The position numbers and the translations under genes are program-made. Shown here one piece after another: positions 25,178 to 33,074 of a stretch of DNA of 42,223 nucleotides. Under the pieces are notes generated by a model. The model worked only from the letters and a program-made list of their open reading frames with translations. It was not told the origin of the DNA and ran no database searches. Source of the stretch: an uncultured Paracoccaceae bacterium. Lineage in GTDB: Bacteria; Pseudomonadota; Alphaproteobacteria; Rhodobacterales; Rhodobacteraceae. The stretch spans positions 1-42,223 of the forward strand of contig CAKZVL010000003.1 in assembly GCA_937922155.1 (NCBI GenBank), in the 5' to 3' direction. The stretch's first letter is position 1, and each line of letters begins with the position of its first letter.

Positions 25178-26212
25178 ATGGGATCCAAATCCTCAACGCT
25201 CCAAGACGTTGCACGAGTTGCCGGGGTTTCGACCGCAACTGTTTCGCGTACCCTTTCCAATCCTGATGTCGTCTCCGAATCAACGCGGATTCGTGTTGCG
25301 CAAGCAGTCAAGGAAACGGATTACCGTATTAATCGTGCCGCACGCAGCCTGCGCACTCAACGCGCCCATTCGGTTTTGGTCCTCCTGCCTAATCTAGCCA
25401 ACCCATTCTTTTCATCGATCCTAGAAGGAATATCACGCCACCTTTCTCCCAAAGGGTATTCAATGCTCATAGCGAGCACCAATCAGGTGCAAGCCAGTGG
25501 TGAGCGCCTCATCGACTATTTTGAAGATGCCCGTGCTGACGGCATGATAATTCTCGATGGCAGCTTGGATTCTCATCTCGTCGAGATTTTGGAAAACGCA
25601 CCGCAGTCCAATCGTATCATTTTCGCCTGTGAATGGATCGATAACACCAGCTTTCCCGTGGTTCGTTGCGAAAATAAGCAAGGCACGCGCATCGCTGTGA
25701 ACCATCTCTATGATCTTGGGCACCGCAAAATCGCGCATGTCACAGGGCCAGACGGAAACGTCCTAAGCCATAGACGCAAGTCCGCCTTTATCGAAGAAAC
25801 TTCCGCTCTAAACCTTGACCTGAAACCGGAATGGGTCATCGACGGTGATTTCTCTCTCGCCGCTGGATGCCAGGCCGCGCAACGCTGGATCGCTCTCACT
25901 GATCGCCCAACAGCCGTCTTCTGCGCCTCTGATCAACTTGCGCTCGGATTCATGGCAGAATTGTCCCGCCACAACTTTACAGTGCCTGACGACGTATCTG
26001 TCATGGGTTTTGACGACCTTGACCTCGCGGAACAATATATCCCGCCCCTGACCTCCATTAAACAAGACCGCCTGATGATTGGTGAAGCAGCAGCCAAAAT
26101 GCTGATGGAACGGATTGCCGCTCCTCACGCGAAACACAGTAACGATGGCGCTGTAATTCCAGTGTCATTGATCGCCCGTGCCAGCACGGCACAGCTTAGA
26201 TCTGCTGCCTGA
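25178..26212 (+). CDS. LacI family transcriptional regulator of the sugar operon
   Basis: The 344-residue repressor-type regulator has its N-terminal helix-turn-helix in TLQDVARVAGVSTATVSRTL and the hinge in AARSLRTQRAHSVLV. A periplasmic-binding-protein-like effector domain follows (LPNLANPFFSSILEGI onward, with DLGHRKIAHVTGP and VMGFDDLDLAEQ). AGGA precedes ATG 25178; the frame extends 11 codons upstream to 25145, but that stretch is non-conserved. It is divergent from the transporter operon across a palindromic operator, so it probably regulates that operon and itself. The inducer is likely the imported sugar or an intermediate. Confidence 0.92.
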   Translation: MGSKSSTLQDVARVAGVSTATVSRTLSNPDVVSESTRIRVAQAVKETDYRINRAARSLRTQRAHSVLVLLPNLANPFFSSILEGISRHLSPKGYSMLIASTNQVQASGERLIDYFEDARADGMIILDGSLDSHLVEILENAPQSNRIIFACEWIDNTSFPVVRCENKQGTRIAVNHLYDLGHRKIAHVTGPDGNVLSHRRKSAFIEETSALNLDLKPEWVIDGDFSLAAGCQAAQRWIALTDRPTAVFCASDQLALGFMAELSRHNFTVPDDVSVMGFDDLDLAEQYIPPLTSIKQDRLMIGEAAAKMLMERIAAPHAKHSNDGAVIPVSLIARASTAQLRSAA

Positions 26213-26457
26213 ACTTTCACAATCGCCTAAGTTTGGCCAAACCCGGTACCACCAAAAATCTGGATTTTGACCAACAGGTTTGCTGCGATTCGACCCATTC
26301 ATGACAAGAAATCGCCACTGCAAATGTTACAGAATTATCTATTCTTATGACAAATTAGAATCTGTTTAAGGAATGTGACGCCCAAAGACACAATTGACCC
26401 CTGCTAAATAGGGCGATCCGCATTTCATGGCAGAAACTTGTCATTATGCCCCAATTT

Positions 26458-26472
26458 GAAACGTATCGTTTC
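26458..26472. promoter_or_regulatory. Palindrome GAAACG-TAT-CGTTTC
   Basis: The arms GAAACG (26458-26463) and CGTTTC (26467-26472) are perfect inverted copies around TAT. Outer bases extend the symmetry weakly (TT on the left, AA on the right). It lies about 105 bases before the preferred Hint-gene start and could be an operator for a LacI-type regulator. Nothing shows which protein binds it. Confidence 0.4.
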
Positions 26473-26516
26473 CAAGTCTAGGGGTGATCTCTGCCCGAGT
26501 TGCTGAATAGTGAGGG

Positions 26517-26568
26517 CACACACACAAACGGCGGCACACACACTTATGACACATACACACCTCACATT
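26517..26568 (+). repeat. CA-rich repeat tracts in the Hint-gene leader
   Basis: CACACACACAAACG (26517-26530), CACACACAC (26535-26543) and ACACATACACACCTCACA lie just ahead of the gene. Similar tracts follow it: ACACTCACACAAACG near 27055, CAGACACACACAG near 27112 and AACACACAAAAC near 27150. The first 14-mer also occurs at 9768-9781. CA repeats near start codons can raise translation in E. coli; a comparable effect here is speculative. Confidence 0.5.
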
Positions 26569-26575
26569 GAGCCGG

Positions 26576-27094
26576 ATGAAAAGCTTGGCCTCCTACCTTG
26601 GATCGCCACGCGCTACTTCACTCACACACTCCGGTTTCTTGCCAACGACAGTCATTGCAACTCCAGATGGCTGGCGGTCCGCATCCAGCATTCTGCCGGG
26701 CGACTTGGTTTCGCCGCCCGGCGGAATAGCTGTGCGCGTTCACGACGTACAGATGACTAGTATCGACCCCTACGAAAGCGATGCCGAACCTATCTATATT
26801 CCCAGTTATGCTTTGGGCAACCTGACGGACATGACGGTCCTACCGGATCAAGTGTTCAAACTGTCAAAAAACATATTGGGCGTACAACACACCACTCACA
26901 ACGGACAGGTCAAAGCACGCAATCTCATCGGTCTCAATGGTATCCGCACCTGCGACACAGATGATATGCCAACAGCCATCACTTTGACCTTCGAAAGAGA
27001 GACCGTAATCTGTTGCGCACACGGCAGCTTTGCGGTCTGCAGCCAGACACAAAACACTCACACAAACGAATTTGGGCCCCTCCTCACTGCCTAA
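26576..27094 (+). CDS. Stand-alone Hint-domain protein
   Basis: The 172-residue product is dominated by a Hint (hedgehog/intein) fold of the type common in Rhodobacterales. FLPTTVIATPDGWRSASSIL followed by PGDLV is the block-A/N2-like start, and ITLTFERETVICCAHGSFAVC is the distal core. The residue before TTVIAT is not Cys or Ser, so self-cleavage by the intein mechanism looks lost. There is no attached secreted domain (these Hint units usually sit at the end of large exported proteins). ATG 26576 is chosen because Hint homology begins about 20 residues later; the frame is open to 26510, but that part is encoded by CA repeats. Function is unknown. Confidence 0.65.
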   Translation: MKSLASYLGSPRATSLTHSGFLPTTVIATPDGWRSASSILPGDLVSPPGGIAVRVHDVQMTSIDPYESDAEPIYIPSYALGNLTDMTVLPDQVFKLSKNILGVQHTTHNGQVKARNLIGLNGIRTCDTDDMPTAITLTFERETVICCAHGSFAVCSQTQNTHTNEFGPLLTA

Positions 27095-27155
27095 ACAAGA
27101 ACAAGAGCAGACACACACAGAAAACCAGTTAACGCAGGTTGACGAAAAAACACAC

Positions 27156-27205
27156 AAAACCCCAGTATAAGGTGTCCGCATGTTGCGGGCACCTTATCTG
27201 GTTTT
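27156..27205. terminator. Long bidirectional terminator hairpin
   Basis: ATAAGGTG (27167-27174) pairs with CACCTTAT (27190-27197). Inside it CCGCA (27176-27180) pairs with TGCGG (27184-27188) around a 3-base loop, giving about 14 pairs including one T-G. AAAAC lies on the left flank and GGTTTT on the right, so it can terminate both the Hint gene (plus) and the isocitrate dehydrogenase gene (minus). Confidence 0.75.
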
Positions 27206-27216
27206 AGGGTCGCGAA

Positions 27217-29400
27217 TTATCCGATGATCGCGTTTAATGTGGCGGACGGGCGCATCACTGCCGCCGTCTTCACTTCATCCGTTAAATAGTACCCACCAAG
27301 GTCCACAGGCTGACCACTGGCCGCCTTGATCTCTGACACAATCGTATCCGCCTTTGATGCCAATTCAGCCGCAACAGGTGCAAAAGCCGTGGCAAGTGCG
27401 CTGTCATCAGACTGCGCCGCCAGCGCCTCGGCCCAATACAGCGCAAAGTGGAAATGGCTGGTACGATTATCATCCTGGCCAACTTTGCGTCCCGGTGATT
27501 TGCCCATCGACAACAGTTTTTCAGTGGCCGCGTCCACAGCATCGCCCAACACCTTACCTTTAGCCCCACCCGCAAATCGCAAGCTTTCGCCAAGAGCGCA
27601 GAATTCACCCAGTGAATCCCAGCGTAAATGGTTTTCCTCAACCAGTTGTTCAACGTGCTTGGGCGCAGAGCCCCCTGCCCCCGTTTCAAACAATCCACCA
27701 CCTTGCATCAATTTGACGACGGACAACATCTTGGCCGATGTGCCGACTTCCAGAATGGGGAACAGGTCGGTCAGATAGTCGCGCAGCACGTTGCCTGTGA
27801 TGGCAATGCAGGTCGCGCCTGTGCGGATTTCTTCCATGCTGGCGCGGGTCGCCGGGATCGGCGCCATGATTTCGAACCTGTCCGTCAATCCCTTCGCCGC
27901 CAGCGCAGGGGTGACATATTTCAACAGCTCTGCGTCATGGGCGCGGGTCGTATCCAGCCAGAAAATCGCACGGCAATTTTCAGCCGCTTGACGTTCAATC
28001 GCCAGCTCAATCCAGTTTTCAATCGGAGCCTTGCGGGTGGACGCCATGCGCCAGATATCACCAGCAGCGACCTTATGGCTCATCAAGACCGTATCACCGT
28101 TCATGACACGCATCGTACCCGCCTCGGCGACTTCAAACGTGGTGGGGTGGGATCCGTATTCTTCGGCCTTTTGGGCCATCAAACCGACGTTCTGAACAGT
28201 GCCAGATGTGACAGGGTCAAGGGCACCGGTTTCTTTGAAATAATCAATGCTCGCCGAATAAACCCCGGCATAGGAACTATCGGGAATCACACAGGTTGTA
28301 TCACCTTCATTGCCATCAGGGCCCCAACCCTTACCACCAGCACGGATGACAGCGGGCATAGACGCATCAATAATCACATCAGACGGGACATGCAGGTTGG
28401 TAATCCCCTTATCAGAATTCACCATATAAAGCGGCGGACGGCTGGCAAGCGTCTCTTCAATCTCTTTCAGGATCGCGGCACCGCCATCCATCTCTGCGAT
28501 CTTGTCCAACATCGTGCCCAAACCGCCATTTGGGTTGATCCCTGCGGCCTCAAACGCGACGCCATGGGCCTCAAACACAGGGGCCAAATAACGACGCACA
28601 CAATGGCCAAAGATAATCGGGTCTGACACTTTCATCATCGTCGCCTTCATGTGCAGCGAAAACAGCGTGCCTTCCTTTGCAACCTCCGCAATAACACCGT
28701 CGTAAAACGCGGTCAGGGCTTTGACAGACATAAAAGTGCAATCCACGATTGTGCCCGCAGGCATCGACAGCCCATCTTTCAACACGGTCACACCCGACCC
28801 GCCTTCGTGTTCAATGCGCAAAGTCGCCGCATCAGACAGCGTGACGGATTGTTCATTGGAACGGAAATCATCAGCGCCCATCGTGGCCACGCGGGTTTTG
28901 CTATCGCTCACCCACTTACCCATCCGGTGCGGGTTGGCGCGTGCAAATGCCTTAACGGCCGCAGGGGCACGACGATCAGAATTACCCTCGCGCAAGACAG
29001 GATTCACAGCTGATCCTTTGATCGCATCATACTTTGCACGGACAGCCTTTTCAGCAGCAGTTTGCGGGTCCTCAGGGTAATCGGGCAATGCAAACCCTTG
29101 CCCTTGCAATTCCTCGATGGCTTCAACCAACTGTGGGACCGATGCAGAAATGTTGGGCAGCTTGATAACGTTGGCATCAGCCGTTTTCACTAGCTCTCCC
29201 AATTCGGCCAAATCATCCGATTGCCGCTGATCGGCAGCTAAGTGATCAGAAAAGGCGGCGAGGATACGGCCAGCAAGCGAGATATCGCGGGTCTCTACAT
29301 CCATGCCCGCTTCTGTCAGAAATCGACGAATAATCGGCAACAATGACGCAGCAGCAAGCTGCGGTGCTTCGTCGACTTTGGTATAAATGATTTTGGCCAT
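27217..29400 (-). CDS. icd: Monomeric NADP-dependent isocitrate dehydrogenase
   Basis: This 727-residue TCA-cycle enzyme oxidises isocitrate to 2-oxoglutarate with NADP. The N-terminus [20 protein letters not shown] and the internal motifs [44 protein letters not shown] and [19 protein letters not shown] are those of the monomeric class, unrelated in architecture to the homodimeric Icd. Length agrees with the family (about 740). I chose ATG 29400 with GGAG upstream; the 14-residue extension to 29442 is not family-like. It stands alone between a long terminator and a SnoaL-like gene on the same strand, with a palindrome about 50 bases before its start. Confidence 0.95.
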   Translation of the reverse strand: MAKIIYTKVDEAPQLAAASLLPIIRRFLTEAGMDVETRDISLAGRILAAFSDHLAADQRQSDDLAELGELVKTADANVIKLPNISASVPQLVEAIEELQGQGFALPDYPEDPQTAAEKAVRAKYDAIKGSAVNPVLREGNSDRRAPAAVKAFARANPHRMGKWVSDSKTRVATMGADDFRSNEQSVTLSDAATLRIEHEGGSGVTVLKDGLSMPAGTIVDCTFMSVKALTAFYDGVIAEVAKEGTLFSLHMKATMMKVSDPIIFGHCVRRYLAPVFEAHGVAFEAAGINPNGGLGTMLDKIAEMDGGAAILKEIEETLASRPPLYMVNSDKGITNLHVPSDVIIDASMPAVIRAGGKGWGPDGNEGDTTCVIPDSSYAGVYSASIDYFKETGALDPVTSGTVQNVGLMAQKAEEYGSHPTTFEVAEAGTMRVMNGDTVLMSHKVAAGDIWRMASTRKAPIENWIELAIERQAAENCRAIFWLDTTRAHDAELLKYVTPALAAKGLTDRFEIMAPIPATRASMEEIRTGATCIAITGNVLRDYLTDLFPILEVGTSAKMLSVVKLMQGGGLFETGAGGSAPKHVEQLVEENHLRWDSLGEFCALGESLRFAGGAKGKVLGDAVDAATEKLLSMGKSPGRKVGQDDNRTSHFHFALYWAEALAAQSDDSALATAFAPVAAELASKADTIVSEIKAASGQPVDLGGYYLTDEVKTAAVMRPSATLNAIIG

Positions 29401-29450
29401 GATCAGTCTCCATTCGCTATGCAAGAATCCGTTGAGGGCCACTTACCGCG

Positions 29451-29472
29451 ATTGTATACCGTCGTCTACAAT
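29451..29472. promoter_or_regulatory. Palindrome upstream of icd
   Basis: ATTGTA (29451-29456) and TACAAT (29467-29472) are perfect inverted arms 10 bases apart, with a partial inner match. On the minus strand TATACAAT overlaps a plausible -10 box for icd, so a bound regulator would block transcription. TTGTA...TACAA symmetry is seen at GntR-type operators; no such regulator is encoded in this window. Confidence 0.4.
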
Positions 29473-29522
29473 AGAACGATCAAAACTCGCGAACTCTGAC
29501 ACACCCGTGCATTCCAAATTTC

Positions 29523-30524
29523 TTACCGACCGGGCAACTCTTCCATACGCGTCAGTATATCAACGCCCAAGCCATTCCAGAAATGTAATAGATCGATAAA
29601 GATCCAATTCTCGGCGAGCTTGTCGTCGCGGCGTCGATAAATGTCGATCACGCGCATCTCGCCGCGCGTCTCACTTGCAGGCATCCCCATAAAGCCACCT
29701 GCATGCACCGCGGTAAAATTCGGCCAGCCAAAGAACCCGCCAAAATGGCCCTCGGCCATGCGACAAATATGGTTCGTCTTGGAACGGTCCTTAAACGCGG
29801 CACGAAAGGGGGCTGAATGCTGTTTCGCATATCTTTCGATTGTATATGTCGCACCGATCCCTGCAGGACCCCACCAAATCATGTCGTCATGCCACGTCCG
29901 CGCCAGTTCTTCTTCCAATGGAAGGCCAAGCGCCCAGGTACCAAGATCCCCGATCATTGCATTGATGGCAGCCAAGGTTGCTTCGCCTGCTGCGGCAGGC
30001 TGAACACCCCACAGCAAACCATCATGCGTCCTCGGCCCCGGTTGCACCAAATGGGCGGCAGTTTGCGGTGGAAACGGGTTTAGCCCGGCTTGCAACATCA
30101 GATGTGGGATGTCGAAATACATCGCCGTCTCCACAATCTTGCCGTTCTCGATCTTGTTAAATTCGCAATACCGCAGAAAGGCCATTTTGCCAGTTGGCCG
30201 AATGCCCAACCACGGATGATCAAACAACCCCATAAGATGCCCCATGGAAACAACCCAAGTGGACTGAAACCCATCAATCTCATTACGCCCAGCCATGAAG
30301 ATATCCATGCGGCGCTGCATTGATGTCAATGATTTGCGCAGCGGGTTCCAAAACGTCTCAGAGACAGCCTGCGGTCCAATCAACTCATTAAACGGGTGGA
30401 ATCCACGCCAGTGACAGTCGGGCGCATAATACTGCTCCAACACAGTGCCAATCGCCGCACCCGTCGCCATGTCCAGGTTTGCATAAAGATCGATAACAAG
30501 CTGTTTTTCTTTACTAAAATCCAT
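29523..30524 (-). CDS. SnoaL/NTF2-like protein, two-domain (copy A)
   Basis: The 333-residue product contains two SnoaL/NTF2-like alpha+beta cone domains (about 5-150 and 180-325). This fold forms hydrophobic pockets in cyclases, hydratases and isomerases. Motifs are CHWRGFHPFNELIGPQAV in domain 1, GIRPTGKMAFLRYCEF, and WWGPAGIGATYTIERY in domain 2. It shares DIP and PTG blocks with the gene at 34984-36027, a clear paralogue. ATG 30524 has GGAG upstream; the frame runs on to 30575. The gene is divergent from the ABC-transporter operon across a palindromic operator, so it probably belongs to the same regulon. The reaction is unknown. Confidence 0.8.
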   Translation of the reverse strand: MDFSKEKQLVIDLYANLDMATGAAIGTVLEQYYAPDCHWRGFHPFNELIGPQAVSETFWNPLRKSLTSMQRRMDIFMAGRNEIDGFQSTWVVSMGHLMGLFDHPWLGIRPTGKMAFLRYCEFNKIENGKIVETAMYFDIPHLMLQAGLNPFPPQTAAHLVQPGPRTHDGLLWGVQPAAAGEATLAAINAMIGDLGTWALGLPLEEELARTWHDDMIWWGPAGIGATYTIERYAKQHSAPFRAAFKDRSKTNHICRMAEGHFGGFFGWPNFTAVHAGGFMGMPASETRGEMRVIDIYRRRDDKLAENWIFIDLLHFWNGLGVDILTRMEELPGR

Positions 30525-30591
30525 GATCGAACTCCAATCCACTTGACCCTCGATAAAAGCCTTGCCTAAGCACAAACCGGCTGTCTAGTCT

Positions 30592-30611
30592 TTTTGCATA
30601 CGTGTGCAAAA
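30592..30611. promoter_or_regulatory. LacI-family operator-like 20-bp palindrome
   Basis: TTTTGCA (30592-30598) and TGCAAAA (30605-30611) are perfect inverted arms with a central TACGTG that is symmetric except for one pair. The central CG and the overall form are those of LacI-family operators. It lies 25 bases before the ATPase start and 68 bases before the divergent SnoaL-like start, so one site could control both directions. The LacI protein encoded at 36074-37093 is the likely ligand. Confidence 0.7.
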
Positions 30612-30635
30612 CGAATCTAACTTTGGGGATGCAGA

Positions 30636-31688
30636 ATGGCGGAAATTCAGCTTCGTAACATTTCGAAGCGATGGGGCAATTTCGTTGGCGTCGACAATTT
30701 CGATCTCACAATTGCTGATAAGGAATTTCTAGTTCTTCTCGGCCCATCGGGGTGCGGAAAGACAACGACCATGCGCATGATCGCCGGCCTCGAAGACGTC
30801 ACCGAAGGCGAAATCCTCGTGGACGGTAAGGTCATCAATGACCTTGAACCAAAGGATCGCGATGTCGCGATGGTGTTCCAATCTTACGCGCTCTACCCGA
30901 ATATGAATGTTTACGACAACATTCGTTTTCCTCTGAAAGTACGCGGCGTTGATGCGGCCACTCATGACCAAAAAGTCCGCCGCGCCAGCGCGATGGTTGA
31001 ACTCGACGACTTTTTGCACCGCCGCCCGGCAGAGCTATCGGGCGGTCAACGTCAGCGGGTGGCGCTTGCCCGCGCAATTGTACGCGAACCAAATGTGTTC
31101 CTGATGGACGAACCACTCTCAAATCTTGACGCAAAGCTGCGCGTGTCGACCCGTGCTCAGATCAAAAACCTCAGCCACGAACTCGCCGTGACCACCGTCT
31201 ATGTAACGCACGACCAGATCGAAGCGATGACACTGGCAGACCGCGTTGTCGTGATGGAAAAAGGCGTTGTTCAACAGGTCGGCAGCCCGACTGAAATCTA
31301 TGACAAACCCGCCAATGCCTTTGTCGCCAGCTTCATCGGCAGCCCGGCCATGAACCTAATCAGCGGAACAGGAAAAAATCGAGCTTTCTCTGCACCAGAC
31401 GTCAATGTTGCTGACCTGAATGTGCCCGATGGTGCCGTAACGCTCGGCTTCCGCGCAGAGGATGCGCAAATCGCAGATGGGCGCGCGGGCCAAATAAACT
31501 CTACAATTTACACCCTCGAACTTTTGGGGGACGCGACGATGGTAACGGTGCGCATTGGCGGAACACTTGTCAGTGTCAAAGCAGACAAGAATTTCCGCGC
31601 CGATATCCACGACCCGGTCTCGATCCGCGTCCCCCCAGAAATTTGCCATCTGTTTGATGCTCAAACAGGGGCACGTATCGGAGAATAA
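30636..31688 (+). CDS. Sugar-type ABC transporter ATP-binding protein (MalK/UgpC type)
   Basis: The 350-residue CUT1-type ATPase has Walker A GPSGCGKTT (36-44), signature LSGGQRQR, Walker B VFLMDEPLSNLD, switch His in YVTHDQIEAMTLADR and a C-terminal TOBE-like part (GFRAEDAQIADG). GGGGATG precedes ATG 30636. It opens the plus-strand operon, an unusual position because the binding-protein gene more often comes first. It is clearly a paralogue of the ATPase at 20822-21901. Confidence 0.92.
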   Translation: MAEIQLRNISKRWGNFVGVDNFDLTIADKEFLVLLGPSGCGKTTTMRMIAGLEDVTEGEILVDGKVINDLEPKDRDVAMVFQSYALYPNMNVYDNIRFPLKVRGVDAATHDQKVRRASAMVELDDFLHRRPAELSGGQRQRVALARAIVREPNVFLMDEPLSNLDAKLRVSTRAQIKNLSHELAVTTVYVTHDQIEAMTLADRVVVMEKGVVQQVGSPTEIYDKPANAFVASFIGSPAMNLISGTGKNRAFSAPDVNVADLNVPDGAVTLGFRAEDAQIADGRAGQINSTIYTLELLGDATMVTVRIGGTLVSVKADKNFRADIHDPVSIRVPPEICHLFDAQTGARIGE

Positions 31689-31728
31689 CCTCCGCACCAA
31701 TCTCCCGGCGCCAAGTCGGGGACATCAT

Positions 31729-31753
31729 TGATGCGTGATTGCAAGGCGCATCA
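31729..31753 (+). promoter_or_regulatory. Intercistronic hairpin ahead of the binding-protein gene
   Basis: TGATGCG (31729-31735) and CGCATCA (31747-31753) form a 7-bp stem with an 11-base loop, in the 89-base gap between the ATPase and binding-protein genes. It ends about 12 bases before the AGGGAG ribosome-binding site. It may protect the 5' end of a processed binding-protein mRNA. Confidence 0.4.
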
Positions 31754-31777
31754 GACAATAGAAACAGGGAGAAAGAC

Positions 31778-33010
31778 ATGTTTCACAAAACACTCGCGCT
31801 CGCCGGAGCGATGACAATTCTGACGGGAACAACAGCGATCGCTGGCTGTGGCCTGTCCTCAGGAAACGTCAACATTTTGGGCAATGACTTTGCGGCCATT
31901 CAGGCCGTTGTCGCAGCCGCTAAAGAATGCGCCAGCGATGGGGTCACGGTCGAATCCAACCTCACCACCGAACACCGCGACCTTCAGGTCGCAGCGCTCA
32001 CCGCCAATCCGGCTCAGTACAGCGCCGCAATCGTTGCCAACAGCTCAATCGTCCCTTTACTAAACGACGGGCTTATCCGCCCACTTGATGATCTGGTCGC
32101 AAAGCATGGCCAAAACCTTCAGCAAAACCAGCTGATCGTCATTGACGGAAAAGTCATGGCCGTGGCCTTCATGGCCAATGCTCAGCACTTGTTCTACCGC
32201 TCCGACATCTTGGAAGCAGCAGGCGTCGATGTACCAACAACATACGATGAAGTCGTCGCAGCAGCTCAGAAAATTGAATCCATGGGCCTGATGGATGATC
32301 CTGTCATCCTGAACACCAAAACAGGTTGGAACTTGGGTGAAGAATTTGTGAATATGTATATGGGCACCGGCGCTGATTTCTTCACGCCCGGCACTGCCGA
32401 GGTCGCGATCAACAACGAAAACGGTGTCGCGGCCCTCAATATGCTCAAGGCTCTGACGGAATACTCTAACCCCGACTACTTGACCTTCGATTCAAACGCC
32501 ACTGCCGCACTTTGGGAAGGCGGCCAAGCAGCTCTCGGCATCATGTGGGGTTCACGCGGGGGTCCAATCCTTGATGATGAAGGCTCCACGAGTGAGATCA
32601 CAGGCTCCACCGTTCTGGCCGGTGCGCCAACCCTGATGGGCGACAACGTTGCATCCACGCTTTGGTGGGATGGCTTTACGATTGCGGCCAACATCAGCGA
32701 TGAGGACGCAGAAGCCACTTTTGTCGCAATGGTCAACGGCATTTCCGACAACGTCGTCAAGGCAAACAACGATGACGCAGTCTGGTTAAGCCCGGTTTAT
32801 GAACCAAACCCAGCGTCAGCAGGCGTTGCGGCAACCGCCTCTGCCGGTGCGACGCCCTATCCAATGATCCCGTTTATGGGTCTGCTTCACACTGCATTGG
32901 GCGCGGAACTGACAGAATTCTTGCAAGGCTCCGAAAGCGCTGAACAAGCGCTCGCCGACGTAGAAGCGGCCTATACGACCGCCGCAAAAGAGCAGGGCTT
33001 CCTGCAATAA
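31778..33010 (+). CDS. ABC transporter substrate-binding protein (sugar-type, family 1)
   Basis: The 410-residue exported receptor has an N-terminal signal MFHKTLALAGAMTILTG ending in TAIAGC. The IAGC resembles a lipobox, so it could be lipid-anchored; cleavage as a normal signal peptide is also possible. The mature region begins with VNILGNDFAAIQAVVAAAKECASDGV and continues with VMAVAFMANAQHLFYRSDILEAAGVD and GGQAALGIMWGSRGGP, fitting CUT1 binding proteins. AGGGAG precedes ATG 31778; the frame extends 13 codons upstream. A strong hairpin follows. The ligand is unknown; the enzymes downstream do not resemble an ordinary sugar pathway. Confidence 0.88.
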   Translation: MFHKTLALAGAMTILTGTTAIAGCGLSSGNVNILGNDFAAIQAVVAAAKECASDGVTVESNLTTEHRDLQVAALTANPAQYSAAIVANSSIVPLLNDGLIRPLDDLVAKHGQNLQQNQLIVIDGKVMAVAFMANAQHLFYRSDILEAAGVDVPTTYDEVVAAAQKIESMGLMDDPVILNTKTGWNLGEEFVNMYMGTGADFFTPGTAEVAINNENGVAALNMLKALTEYSNPDYLTFDSNATAALWEGGQAALGIMWGSRGGPILDDEGSTSEITGSTVLAGAPTLMGDNVASTLWWDGFTIAANISDEDAEATFVAMVNGISDNVVKANNDDAVWLSPVYEPNPASAGVAATASAGATPYPMIPFMGLLHTALGAELTEFLQGSESAEQALADVEAAYTTAAKEQGFLQ

Positions 33011-33016
33011 GCAAAA

Positions 33017-33046
33017 GGTGTGACGCCGCATCGCCGGCGTCGCACC
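33017..33046 (+). promoter_or_regulatory. Strong hairpin after the binding-protein gene
   Basis: GGTGTGACGCCG (33017-33028) pairs with CGGCGTCGCACC (33035-33046) as a 12-bp stem with one G-U pair and a 6-base loop. No T-run follows. It probably stabilises the binding-protein mRNA against 3' decay and reduces expression of the permease genes, mirroring the hairpin at 23761-23787. Confidence 0.6.
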
Positions 33047-33074
33047 ACCACACATCCCCTAATCGGATACCTGC

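Larger units (their letters stand above)
26213..26575. other. Intergenic region, 363 bases, no gene seen
   Basis: This AT-richer gap follows the LacI gene and leads into the Hint gene. It contains an uninterrupted 12-bp palindrome GTTTGGCCAAAC (26231-26242), a short AAAATC/GATTTT inverted repeat (26255-26268), the GAAACG/CGTTTC palindrome (26458-26472) and CA-rich tracts from 26517. The only ORFs are below about 25 codons and lack ribosome-binding sites. A TTGACC at about 26394 is a possible -35 element without a good partner. Confidence 0.5.

Noticed and set aside
26517-27160. CA-rich tracts considered as a CRISPR-like or satellite array
   Set aside because: The copies are short, unequal in length and irregularly spaced, with no repeat-spacer structure.
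27628-28626. Plus-strand open frame of 332 codons antisense to icd
   Set aside because: It lies entirely inside the well-supported monomeric isocitrate dehydrogenase gene and has no recognised domain or ribosome-binding site.
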